Origin: Streptomyces sp. S465 | Lineage (GTDB): Bacteria; Actinomycetota; Actinomycetes; Streptomycetales; Streptomycetaceae | Direction of reading: 5' to 3' | Assembly (NCBI RefSeq): GCF_026898115.1 | Contig: NZ_CP114036.1 | Span: forward strand, 6,380,001-6,444,000 | Length of the DNA stretch: 64,000 nt | Part shown: one piece after another, positions 7,623-18,708 of the stretch | Numbering within the stretch: position 1 is the stretch's first letter | Layout of the letters: each line of letters begins with the position of its first letter | Translations under genes and position numbers: made by a program | The notes under the pieces: generated by a model | What the model was told of the DNA's origin: nothing | Database searches by the model: none | What the model saw: only the letters and a program-made list of their open reading frames with translations

Positions 7623-9014
7623 ATGAGCCGTTCCGCCCACCCCGCCGGGCCCCGTCACGCCGATGTCCTGCCCGAGGGGCACTACGCCGCGCCGCCCGCC
7701 GATCTCAATCAGCTCGACCCGCGCGTGTGGTCCCGTACGGTCGGCCGGAACGCCGACGGTGTCGCGACCGTCGGCGGGGTCGACGTCAAGACGCTCGCCG
7801 AGGAGTTCGGGACCCCTGGCTACTTCCTCGACGAGGCCGACTTCCGGGCCCGCTGCCGGGCCTGGCGGGAGGCGTTCGGGGAGGACGCCGACGTCTTCTA
7901 CGCCGGGAAGGCGTTCCTCTCCCGCGCCGTCGTGCGCTGGCTGAACGAGGAGGGGCTCAACCTCGACGTGTGTTCCGGTGGGGAGCTGGCCACCGCGCTC
8001 GCCGCCGGGATGCCCGCCGAGCGGATCGCGATGCACGGGAACAACAAGACCGTCCACGAGATCGAGCGGGCCGTGGCGGCGGGCGTCGGGCGGATCGTGC
8101 TCGACTCGTTCCAGGAGATCGCGCGGGTCGCGCACATCGCCCAGCGGCTCGGCAGGCGGCAGCCGGTGCAGATCCGGGTCACCGTCGGTGTCGAGGCCCA
8201 TACGCACGAGTTCATCGCGACCGCCCACGAGGACCAGAAGTTCGGCATTCCGCTCGCCGGCGGGCTGGCCGCGGAGGCCGTGCGGCGGGCGCTGAAGCTG
8301 GACGGGCTGGAGCTCATCGGGATTCACTCGCACATCGGGTCGCAGATCTTCGACACGTCCGGGTTCGAGGTCGCGGCCCACCGCGTCGTGGGGCTGCTCA
8401 AGGAGATCCGGGACGAGCACGGCGTCGAGCTGCCCGAGATCGACCTCGGTGGCGGCCTCGGCATCGCGTACACCCCGGAGGACGACCCCCGCGAGCCGCA
8501 GGAGATCGCCAAGGCGCTGCGCGACATCGTCCACCGGGAGTGCGAGACGGCCGGGCTCGCGGTGCCGCGGCTGTCGGTCGAGCCGGGGCGGGCCATCGTC
8601 GGGCCGACCACCTTCACCCTGTACGAGGTGGGCACGGTCAAGGAGCTGCCGGGGCTGCGGACGTACGTCAGCGTCGACGGCGGGATGTCGGACAACATCC
8701 GCACCGCGCTCTACGACGCGGATTACACCGTGGCGCTGGTCTCCCGTGACTCCACCGCCGAGCCGATGCTCTCCCGCGTCGTCGGCAAGCACTGCGAGTC
8801 CGGCGACATCGTGGTACGGGACGCCTTCCTGCCCGCCGATCTGGCGCCCGGCGATCTGATCGCCGTGCCCGCCACCGGCGCGTACTGCCGCTCGATGGCG
8901 AGCAACTACAACCACGCGCTCCGTCCGCCCGTCGTCGCCGTGGGTGACGGACAGGCGCGCGAGATCGTCCGGCGCGAGACGGAGGAAGATCTCCTGCGGC
9001 TCGATGTCGGCTAG
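7623..9014 (+). CDS. lysA: Diaminopimelate decarboxylase
   Basis: The 463-residue protein is a fold-type III PLP enzyme that decarboxylates meso-diaminopimelate to L-lysine, the last step of lysine synthesis. The PLP lysine is Lys96 in FYAGKAF; the phosphate-binding glycine run is DLGGGLGIAY; EPGRAIVG and CESGDIV (substrate Cys near residue 390) complete the active site. An N-terminal extension of ~50 residues before the barrel is usual in actinobacteria. It starts at ATG 7623 and is followed after 114 bp by hom, so lysine and threonine genes form one aspartate-family block. Confidence 0.97.
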   Translation: MSRSAHPAGPRHADVLPEGHYAAPPADLNQLDPRVWSRTVGRNADGVATVGGVDVKTLAEEFGTPGYFLDEADFRARCRAWREAFGEDADVFYAGKAFLSRAVVRWLNEEGLNLDVCSGGELATALAAGMPAERIAMHGNNKTVHEIERAVAAGVGRIVLDSFQEIARVAHIAQRLGRRQPVQIRVTVGVEAHTHEFIATAHEDQKFGIPLAGGLAAEAVRRALKLDGLELIGIHSHIGSQIFDTSGFEVAAHRVVGLLKEIRDEHGVELPEIDLGGGLGIAYTPEDDPREPQEIAKALRDIVHRECETAGLAVPRLSVEPGRAIVGPTTFTLYEVGTVKELPGLRTYVSVDGGMSDNIRTALYDADYTVALVSRDSTAEPMLSRVVGKHCESGDIVVRDAFLPADLAPGDLIAVPATGAYCRSMASNYNHALRPPVVAVGDGQAREIVRRETEEDLLRLDVG

Positions 9015-9076
9015 CGAGAAATGGATCTCGGATACTGGACCCGGGATAGGAAATCCCGTCCAGTGCATGAGACTGG

Positions 9077-9104
9077 TGCACTAACGCGCCGATGCACTAA
9101 CGCG
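9077..9104. repeat. 12-bp direct repeat upstream of hom
   Basis: TGCACTAACGCG occurs at 9077-9088 and 9093-9104, a 16-bp period, just upstream of the hom ribosome binding site. It may be a regulator binding site or chance duplication. Confidence 0.4.
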
Positions 9105-9128
9105 ATGGATGAGAAACGAGGTCGGATG

Positions 9129-10418
9129 ATGCGTACGCGTCCGCTGAAAGTGGCGCTGCTGGGCTGTGGAGTGGTCGGCTCAGAGGTGGCGCGCATCATG
9201 ACGACGCACGCGGACGACCTCGCGGCGCGCATCGGGGCCCCGGTCGAGCTGGCCGGGATCGCCGTGCGGCGTCCCGGCCGGGTCCGCGAAGGGGTGCCCG
9301 CGAAGCTGGTGACCACCGACGCCATGGCGCTGGTCAAGCGCGAGGACATCGATGTGGTGGTCGAGGTCATCGGCGGCATCGAGCCCGCCCGTACCCTGAT
9401 CACCACCGCCTTCGACCACGGGGCGAGCGTGGTGTCCGCGAACAAGGCGCTGGTCGCCCAGGACGGCGCGGCGCTGCACGCGGCCGCCGAGCGGCGCCGG
9501 GCGGACCTCTACTACGAGGCCGCCGTCGCGGGGGCGATCCCGCTGGTACGGCCGCTGCGCGAGTCGCTCGCGGGCGACAAGGTCAACCGCGTCCTCGGCA
9601 TCGTCAACGGCACCACCAACTTCATCCTCGACCGGATGGACGGAAGCGGCGCCGGCTACAGCGAGGCGCTGGACGAGGCCACGGCCCTGGGCTATGCCGA
9701 GGCCGACCCGACCGCCGACGTGGAGGGCTTCGACGCCGCCGCGAAGGCCGCGATCCTCGCCGGGATCGCCTTCCACACCCGGGTCACCCTCGACGATGTG
9801 CACCGCGAGGGCATCACCGAGGTGACCGCCGCCGACATCGCCTCCGCCAAGCGCATGGGCTGCACCGTCAAGCTGCTCGCCATCTGTGAGCGGGCCGCCG
9901 ACGGCCGGTCGGTCACCGCGCGGGTGCACCCGGCGATGATTCCACTGAGCCACCCCCTGGCCTCCGTCCGGGAGGCGTACAACGCGGTCTTCGTGGAGGC
10001 CGAGGCCGCGGGTCAGCTGATGTTCTACGGACCGGGCGCGGGCGGTTCGCCGACCGCCTCGGCCGTTCTCGGCGACCTCGTCGCCGCCTGCCGCAACAAG
10101 CTGGCGGGGGCCACCGGACCCGGGGAGTCCGCCTACAGCCGGCTCCCGGTGAGCCCCATGGGCGATGTGATCACGCGATACCACATCAGCCTGGATGTCG
10201 CCGACAAACCGGGAGTTCTGGCGCAGGTCGCCACAGTCTTCGCCGAGCACGGCGTGTCCATCGATACGGTCCGCCAACAGGGGAAGGACGGCGAGGCGTC
10301 CCTCGTCGTGGTGACCCACCAGGCGAGCGACGCCGCGCTGTCGACGACCGTGGAGGCGCTCCGCCGGCTCGACACCGTCCGCGATGTCGCGAGCATCATG
10401 CGGGTCGAGGGCGAGTAG
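9129..10418 (+). CDS. hom: Homoserine dehydrogenase
   Basis: The 429-residue NAD(P)-dependent enzyme reduces aspartate semialdehyde to homoserine, the branch point to threonine and methionine. The Rossmann motif is ALLGCGVVGSEV (~residues 9-20); NGTTNFIL and DPTADVEGFDAAAKAAILA are the catalytic and substrate segments. The C-terminal ~85 residues (from HISLDVADKPGVLAQVA) are an ACT domain, the usual site of threonine feedback inhibition. Two tandem ATGs exist (9126, 9129); GAGG at 9118-9121 favours the second. An upstream in-frame ATG at 9021 overlaps the repeat region and is not preferred. It is followed by thrC. Confidence 0.97.
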   Translation: MRTRPLKVALLGCGVVGSEVARIMTTHADDLAARIGAPVELAGIAVRRPGRVREGVPAKLVTTDAMALVKREDIDVVVEVIGGIEPARTLITTAFDHGASVVSANKALVAQDGAALHAAAERRRADLYYEAAVAGAIPLVRPLRESLAGDKVNRVLGIVNGTTNFILDRMDGSGAGYSEALDEATALGYAEADPTADVEGFDAAAKAAILAGIAFHTRVTLDDVHREGITEVTAADIASAKRMGCTVKLLAICERAADGRSVTARVHPAMIPLSHPLASVREAYNAVFVEAEAAGQLMFYGPGAGGSPTASAVLGDLVAACRNKLAGATGPGESAYSRLPVSPMGDVITRYHISLDVADKPGVLAQVATVFAEHGVSIDTVRQQGKDGEASLVVVTHQASDAALSTTVEALRRLDTVRDVASIMRVEGE

Positions 10419-10475
10419 CGGCCGCAATGGCCCCGCGGAGGCCGAACAGAGGGTGAGCGGAGAGTAAGGAAGATC

Positions 10476-11594
<1,119 letters not shown>

Positions 11595-12161
11595 CCCCGG
11601 CCCAGGTCCGACCCCCACCGGTCTGACCACCGGTCTGGCCCCGCCCCAACCTTGGCCCGACCCCGGCCCTGGTCGGACCCGATCCCCGGCTCCGGTCCCG
11701 GCTCCGCGCCGGGGCCGGGACCTGGTGCGACGGGGGTTTCAGCGGGCCGTGGGCCCCGGCTCGCCGAGCCCTCTCCGCGGTCCCCCGGCCCCGGCTCGCC
11801 CAGCCCTCCGCGGTCCGTCGTCGGTGCCGGCTCGGTGAGCCCCCCGTGCTCCTCCTCGCCTGTTTCCGGCAACTTTCCGGAAGATTCGTCTAAAGATCCA
11901 CTCAAGTGGTGGCGGAGAAGCGCGAGGGCGCGCGGGACGCTCCAGTAGAGTGGTCGCGGATGACGGCAGGGAGCGCGACACGCATCGTGCGCCTCCCGTG
12001 CGCCCTATGTCGCCACAGAACCTTCCTTCGATAGGCTGTACTGAATCCGCCCCGACGCAGAGCACTCGCCTCTGCGCGGCGTCGCGTACGTGTCGCGGCC
12101 CCCGCGGTGTTCCGTACCTCTTCGAGCAACCCCACGTAGACACAAGGAGAGTCATCGAGCG
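11595..12161. other. Gene-free spacer between thrC and thrB
   Basis: The first ~290 bp are low-complexity C/G-rich sequence with imperfect short repeats (GGCCCCGGCTCG at 11752 and 11787, 35 bp apart). The second half is less biased and holds a TAGAGT -10-like hexamer at 11946-11951 with no clear -35, a CCACT-CA-AGTGG palindrome at about 11899-11910, and the thrB ribosome binding site AAGGAG at 12144-12149. It suggests thrB has its own promoter. No credible coding region was seen. Confidence 0.5.
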
Positions 12162-13076
12162 ATGGCCGGTCCAGCGTTCCGCGCCGCCGCCGTCCGAGTG
12201 CGCGTCCCCGCTTCGAGTGCCAACCTCGGTCCCGGCTTCGACGCCCTCGGTCTGGCCCTGGGTCTCTACGACGACGTGGTGGTCCGGGTCGCCGACTCCG
12301 GTCTGCACATCGATATCGCCGGCGAGGGCGCGGAGACGCTTCCGCGCGACGAGAACCATCTGCTCGTACGCTCCCTGCGCACCACCTTCGACCTGCTGGG
12401 CGGGCAGCCGCGCGGGCTCGAGGTGGTCTGCGCCAACCGCATTCCGCACGGCCGGGGCCTGGGCTCCTCCTCCGCCGCCATCTGCGCCGGGATCGTCGCC
12501 GCGCGCGCGGTGACCATAGGCGGCGCCGAGCGGCTCGGCGAAGAGGCGATGCTGGAGCTGGCCACCGAGATCGAGGGCCACCCCGACAATGTCGCCGCCT
12601 GTCTGCTCGGCGGCTTCACCCTCGCCTGGACGGACGCGGGGTCCGCTCGGGCGATCAGGATGGACCCCGCGGATTCCATCGTTCCGGTGGTCTTCGTACC
12701 CGGCCGGCCGGTGCTCACCGAGACCGCCCGCGGACTGCTGCCGCGGACCGTCCCGCATGTGGACGCCGCGGTCAACGCGGGCCGGGCCGCGCTGCTCGTC
12801 GAGGCCCTGACCAGGCGTCCCGAGCTGCTGCTCGCGGCGACGGAGGACCGGCTGCACCAGGAATACCGTGCTCCGGCGATGCCCGAGAGCGTGAGCCTGG
12901 TGAACCGACTGCGGGCGGACGGCGTCCCCGCGGTCATCTCCGGTGCGGGCCCCACGGTGCTCGCGCTGGTCGAGGACGGTGCGGCCGACAAGGTCGCACG
13001 ACTGGCGGGCGAGGGGTGGGCGGCCAACCGGCTGGCTCTCGACGCCGGGGGGGCGAGCGTCCTGCCGCTCACCTGA
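12162..13076 (+). CDS. thrB: Homoserine kinase
   Basis: The 304-residue GHMP-family kinase phosphorylates homoserine with ATP to give the substrate of ThrC. The family motifs are visible: N-terminal VPASSANLGPGFDALGLAL, the ATP loop PHGRGLGSSSAAI at ~96-108, and the C-terminal ISGAGPTVLAL. ATG 12162 begins directly before the conserved start; an in-frame TTG at 12090 lacks conservation. It is separated from thrC by an unusually long spacer and followed by a terminator-like palindrome. Confidence 0.96.
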   Translation: MAGPAFRAAAVRVRVPASSANLGPGFDALGLALGLYDDVVVRVADSGLHIDIAGEGAETLPRDENHLLVRSLRTTFDLLGGQPRGLEVVCANRIPHGRGLGSSSAAICAGIVAARAVTIGGAERLGEEAMLELATEIEGHPDNVAACLLGGFTLAWTDAGSARAIRMDPADSIVPVVFVPGRPVLTETARGLLPRTVPHVDAAVNAGRAALLVEALTRRPELLLAATEDRLHQEYRAPAMPESVSLVNRLRADGVPAVISGAGPTVLALVEDGAADKVARLAGEGWAANRLALDAGGASVLPLT

Positions 13077-13082
13077 CACCGC

Positions 13083-13102
13083 GGTCCGGGGCGCCCCGGA
13101 CC
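13083..13102 (+). terminator. Terminator-like palindrome after thrB
   Basis: GGTCCGGGGC is followed immediately by its reverse complement GCCCCGGACC, a 20-bp perfect palindrome 7 bp past the thrB stop. It is GC-rich with a short A-run after it, and is likely a terminator for the thr transcript. Confidence 0.55.
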
Positions 13103-13133
13103 CGGGAAAACTCGATAGCCGGTCTTGGAGAGG

Positions 13134-13161
13134 GGGAATGTTTGTTGGATCCGGTAGTGTT
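13134..13161 (+). promoter_or_regulatory. Candidate sigma-R-type promoter for rho
   Basis: GGGAAT at 13134-13139 is separated by 19 bp from GTT at 13159-13161, matching GGAAT-N18/19-GTT used by the disulfide-stress factor sigma-R. Transcription from here would give a leader of ~310 nt ahead of the rho GTG. The sequence also holds TAGTGT (13155-13160), which could be a vegetative -10. The assignment is by pattern only. Confidence 0.4.
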
Positions 13162-13478
13162 AATCTCAAGTCCGCACTTGATGTCTCTTGGATGTCCGCA
13201 GAGGCTGAGTGCTCAGTGTCCCCATCCGGGACCACCCTTCTTCCGGGAGCCTCCCACACTGCCTGAGCAGCCTGCCTGAGCAGTATCGAGCACGCTCCGG
13301 AATCGGCGTGGCGGATCTCAGTGAACTCCCCGTCGCGTCGGAACCATGAATTGATCTCTCCGCCGTACTCCGGCGGACCACCGCCCCGGCCCGGTCCGTA
13401 ACGGAAGGACCACAGCCGGACAGCACAACCGGTCGCCGAGCCAGACAGGCCGACGCCCGCTCCAGGGAAGGACCCTTC
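13162..13478 (+). promoter_or_regulatory. Long untranslated leader of rho
   Basis: About 320 bp without a gene precede rho. It contains the 12-bp direct repeat CTGCCTGAGCAG (13259-13270 and 13272-13283), a small CCGCCG/CGGCGG hairpin, and the ribosome binding site GGGAAGGA before GTG 13479. Long leaders in rho genes often serve Rho autoregulation; here that is inference. Confidence 0.4.
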
Positions 13479-15608
<2,130 letters not shown>

Positions 15609-15629
15609 CCGGACACCTCGCGTCACACC

Positions 15630-15663
15630 AAGGGCCTTCCCGCCGTCCGGCGGGAAGGCCCTT
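15630..15663 (+). terminator. Rho gene terminator
   Basis: A 15-bp perfect stem AAGGGCCTTCCCGCC / GGCGGGAAGGCCCTT with a GTCC loop starts 21 bp after the rho stop. It is a strong intrinsic-terminator candidate, although no U-tract follows. Confidence 0.75.
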
Positions 15664-15696
15664 CGTCCTGAATCGCCAGGGTACGGGTGAGATCCG

Positions 15697-15738
15697 CACC
15701 ACAGCGGCCGGTCCCGTCACGGACCGGCCGCTGTGGTG
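15697..15738. terminator. Second strong hairpin in the rho-LCP spacer
   Basis: An 18-bp perfect stem, CACCACAGCGGCCGGTCC and its reverse complement, flanks a 6-nt loop, 33 bp after the first hairpin. It may be a backup or bidirectional terminator, or a structured RNA element. The remaining ~230 bp up to the LCP gene hold nothing recognisable. Confidence 0.6.
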
Positions 15739-15972
15739 TTATCACCCGCGAAAGCGCAGGTCAGAGCGGTAAGGCGGACGAAGAGGGGCGAACGGAGCGC
15801 TGGGCCGCCCGCGCGGGAAAAGGCCATGGCCGGTATGCAACCCTGGCGCACGGCCTGCCATCTGTCAGGTCGGAAACACGGAGCCGGAACCCAGGCGGAC
15901 TTCACGCAGCGACGCCACGCCTGACCGTGACGGCAGGGGGTACTCGGGCAGCTAAAGAGGACTGAGGAGCAC

Positions 15973-17079
15973 ATGGCCGACGACCGCAGCAACGCACCGG
16001 TGAACCGCGCCCGCATATCCGGCCGCCGTCGCAAACGGCCCAGCACGCGCCGCAGGGTGGTGCTCTACACGGTGTGGACGCTGGCCGCCGTGCTGGTCCT
16101 GGGCGGTGCCGGACTCGGCTACCTCTACTACAAGCTGAACGGCAACCTCACCGGCGTCGACGTCAACGCCGCCCTCGGCGCCGACCGCCCCAAGAACGTC
16201 GACAACGGCTCGATGGACATCCTCGTCCTCGGCTCCGACTCCCGGGCCGGCGAGAACGCGAAGTACGGCAAGGACGAGGGCACCTCCCGTTCCGACACGG
16301 CGATGATCGTCCACGTCTACAAGGGCCACAAGAAGGCCAGTGTCGTCAGCATTCCGCGCGACACCCTCGTCCAGCGGCCCTCCTGCACCACGAAGAACGG
16401 GCAGCACGCGCCCGCGGCGCAGCAGGCCATGTTCAACAGCGCCTACGAGGTCGGCGGTCCGGCCTGCACCGTGAAGACGGTGGAATCCATGACCGGCGTA
16501 CGCATGGACCACTTCCTCGAGGTCGACTTCTCCGGCTTCAAGCAGCTGATCAACGACCTCGGCGGCGTCGACATCACCACCACCGCCGCGATCCACGACC
16601 CCAAGAGCCACCTCGACCTGGAGCCGGGCCGGCACACCCTGGACGGCGAGCAGTCCCTGGGCCTGGTGCGCACCCGGCACGGCGTCGGCGACGGCAGCGA
16701 CCTCGGCCGGATCAAGCTCCAGCAGGCGTTCGTCAAGGCGCTGCTGGACCAGATCAAGCAGGTCGACGTCTTCGGCAACCCCAAGAAGCTCTACGACCTC
16801 GCGGACACCTCCACCAAGGCGCTCACCACCGACTCCGAGCTGGCCTCGGTGAGCAAGCTGAAGGGCTTCGCCGAATCCCTCAAGGGCATCGGCTCGGGCA
16901 ACATGAAGATGACCACGCTGCCGGTGCAGTACGACCCGCAGAACCCGGCCCGGGTGCTGCCCATGGAGAAGAAGTCCGAGCTGATCTGGGCCGCGCTCCG
17001 GCACGACCAGCCGGTCCCCGCCTCCGCCACCAAGGGCTCCGCGGGCGACGCCACCAGCGCGGGCGACGTCGTCAAGTAG
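15973..17079 (+). CDS. LCP (LytR-CpsA-Psr) family cell-wall glycopolymer ligase
   Basis: The 368-residue membrane protein has a basic cytoplasmic N-terminus, one transmembrane helix (~29-53) and an extracellular LCP domain from ~80. Conserved features are MDILVLGSDSRAG, RSDTAMIVHVY, SIPRDTLV and LVRTRHGVGDGSDLGRIKLQQ with the arginines that bind polyprenyl pyrophosphate. LCP enzymes transfer teichoic-acid-like polymers from lipid carrier to peptidoglycan. A GAGGAG ribosome binding site precedes ATG 15973. Nearby wecA-like and cell-polarity genes fit a cell-envelope role. Confidence 0.93.
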   Translation: MADDRSNAPVNRARISGRRRKRPSTRRRVVLYTVWTLAAVLVLGGAGLGYLYYKLNGNLTGVDVNAALGADRPKNVDNGSMDILVLGSDSRAGENAKYGKDEGTSRSDTAMIVHVYKGHKKASVVSIPRDTLVQRPSCTTKNGQHAPAAQQAMFNSAYEVGGPACTVKTVESMTGVRMDHFLEVDFSGFKQLINDLGGVDITTTAAIHDPKSHLDLEPGRHTLDGEQSLGLVRTRHGVGDGSDLGRIKLQQAFVKALLDQIKQVDVFGNPKKLYDLADTSTKALTTDSELASVSKLKGFAESLKGIGSGNMKMTTLPVQYDPQNPARVLPMEKKSELIWAALRHDQPVPASATKGSAGDATSAGDVVK

Positions 17080-17106
17080 CCTCCCGGCACCCGGAAGGGG
17101 GGCGCC

Positions 17107-17133
17107 GGGAATATCCCGGTGCGGCCCCCGGTT
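17107..17133 (+). promoter_or_regulatory. Sigma-R promoter of rpmE
   Basis: GGGAAT (17107-17112), exactly 18 bp, then GTT (17131-17133) matches the sigma-R consensus GGGAAT-N18-GTT. rpmE is among the known sigma-R (disulfide stress) targets in S. coelicolor. Transcription would start roughly 95 nt before the rpmE start. Confidence 0.78.
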
Positions 17134-17235
17134 TTGGGGGATGCGGCCAGTACTGGCAGACTGGATCGTCGGCCCCGGTTCACGACAGGCAACCCGCCCG
17201 TCGACCCGGTGCCCTCCCGAACCTAGGAGATTCCC

Positions 17236-17460
17236 TTGAAGCGCGACATCCACCCGGAGTACGTCGAGACCCAGGTCAGCTGCACCTGTGGCGCCTCGTT
17301 CACCACCCGTAGCACCGTGGGCGGCGGCACCATCCGCGCCGACATCTGCTCCGAGTGCCACCCGTTCTACACGGGCAAGCAGAAGATCCTCGACACCGGT
17401 GGCCGTGTGGCGCGGTTCGAGGCCCGCTTCGGCAAGAACGCCGGGTCCGCCAAGAAGTAG
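17236..17460 (+). CDS. rpmE: 50S ribosomal protein L31 (zinc-binding form)
   Basis: The 74-residue ribosomal protein starts MKRDIHPEYVETQVSCTCG. Cysteines at 16, 18, 37 and 40 (CTC...CSEC) form the C+ zinc-binding site; the paralogue lacking these cysteines replaces it under zinc starvation. TTG 17236 is the start, with TAGGAGA five bases upstream; TTG is rare among the genes here. The sigma-R promoter upstream links L31 supply to thiol stress, sensible for a Cys4-zinc protein. A U-tailed terminator follows. Confidence 0.96.
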   Translation: MKRDIHPEYVETQVSCTCGASFTTRSTVGGGTIRADICSECHPFYTGKQKILDTGGRVARFEARFGKNAGSAKK

Positions 17461-17472
17461 CGACCCGCACGG

Positions 17473-17519
17473 CGCCGGCTTCGGTCGCCCCTTTCCTGGG
17501 GCGACCGGACCGGCGTTTT
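17473..17519 (+). terminator. Intrinsic terminator after rpmE
   Basis: CGGTCGCCCC-TTTCCT-GGGGCGACCG forms a 10-bp stem, extended by outer CGCCGG/CCGGCG pairs across small bulges, and is followed by TTTT. One of the few hairpins in the window with a U-tract. Confidence 0.8.
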
Positions 17520-17583
17520 GTCGTCACGGCCTGTCCCAGACTTCTTCCGCACGTCACCACGCAGACCCCCAGGGAGCCCTCCG

Positions 17584-18654
17584 ATGTTCGAGGCGGTCGA
17601 GGAACTCATCGGCGAACACGCCGACCTCGAGAAGCGGCTCGCCGACCCCGCGGTCCACGCCGACCAGCGGGAGGCGCGGCGGCTCAACAAGCGCTACGCC
17701 GAGCTGACCCCGGTCATCGCCGCCTACCGCGCCTGGAAGCAGGCCGGTGAGGACATCGAGACCGCCCGGGAGCTGGCCCAGGACGACCCCGACTTCCAGG
17801 ACGAGGTCAAGGAGCTGGAGCTGGGCCGCGAGGAGCTGACCGACCGGCTGCGGCTGCTGCTCGTGCCGCGCGACCCGAGCGACGACAAGGACGTCATCCT
17901 GGAGGTCAAGGCAGGCGAGGGCGGCGAGGAGTCCGCGCTGTTCGCCGGCGACCTGCTGCGGATGTATCTGCGGTACGCCGAGCGCGTCGGCTGGAAGGCC
18001 GAGATCCTCGACGCCAACGAATCCGACCTCGGCGGCTACAAGGACGTCCAGGTCGCCATCAAGGCCCGCGGCACCATCGAGCCCGGCCAGGGCGTCTGGG
18101 CCCGGCTGAAGTACGAGGGCGGGGTGCACCGCGTGCAGCGGGTGCCCGCCACCGAGTCCCAGGGCCGTATCCACACCTCCGCGGCCGGTGTGCTGGTCAC
18201 GCCGGAGGCCGAGGAGGTCGAGGTGGAGATCGGCCCCAACGATCTGCGGATCGACGTCTACCGCTCCTCCGGCCCCGGCGGCCAGTCGGTCAACACCACC
18301 GACTCCGCGGTGCGCATCACCCACCTGCCCACCGGCATCGTCGTCTCCTGCCAGAACGAGAAGAGCCAGCTGCAGAACAAGGAGCAGGCGCTGCGCATCC
18401 TGCGCTCGCGGCTGCTGGCCGCGGCCCAGGAGGAGGCCGAGCGGGAGGCGTCGGACGCGCGCCGCAGCCAGGTCCGCACCGTCGACCGGTCCGAGCGCGT
18501 CCGTACGTACAACTTCCCGGAAAACCGGATCTCGGACCACCGGGTCGGTTTCAAGGCGTACAACTTGGACCAGGTGCTCGACGGCGCCCTCGACCCGGTC
18601 ATCCAGGCGTGCGTCGACGCCGACGCGGCCGCCAAGCTCGCGGCCGCGGGCTGA
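17584..18654 (+). CDS. prfA: Peptide chain release factor 1
   Basis: The 356-residue class I release factor recognises UAA and UAG through the tripeptide Pro188-Ala-Thr190 (VPATESQGR) and triggers hydrolysis through the GGQ motif with Gln234 (SSGPGGQSVNTTDSAV). ATG 17584 lies 7 bp after AGGGAG; an upstream in-frame TTG at 17518 is unsupported. The next gene, prmC, methylates the GGQ glutamine, and the two are separated by 54 bp. Confidence 0.97.
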   Translation: MFEAVEELIGEHADLEKRLADPAVHADQREARRLNKRYAELTPVIAAYRAWKQAGEDIETARELAQDDPDFQDEVKELELGREELTDRLRLLLVPRDPSDDKDVILEVKAGEGGEESALFAGDLLRMYLRYAERVGWKAEILDANESDLGGYKDVQVAIKARGTIEPGQGVWARLKYEGGVHRVQRVPATESQGRIHTSAAGVLVTPEAEEVEVEIGPNDLRIDVYRSSGPGGQSVNTTDSAVRITHLPTGIVVSCQNEKSQLQNKEQALRILRSRLLAAAQEEAEREASDARRSQVRTVDRSERVRTYNFPENRISDHRVGFKAYNLDQVLDGALDPVIQACVDADAAAKLAAAG

Positions 18655-18708
18655 GCCGTCGCACCCAGAACGCTTCGTGCCCTTGTCCGGACCGGCTGGA
18701 GGAATTCA

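Noticed and set aside
9021..9125. Threonine-type leader peptide before hom
   Set aside because: The in-frame stretch is continuous with hom, has no run of Thr or Ile codons, and no attenuator-like alternative hairpins were evident.
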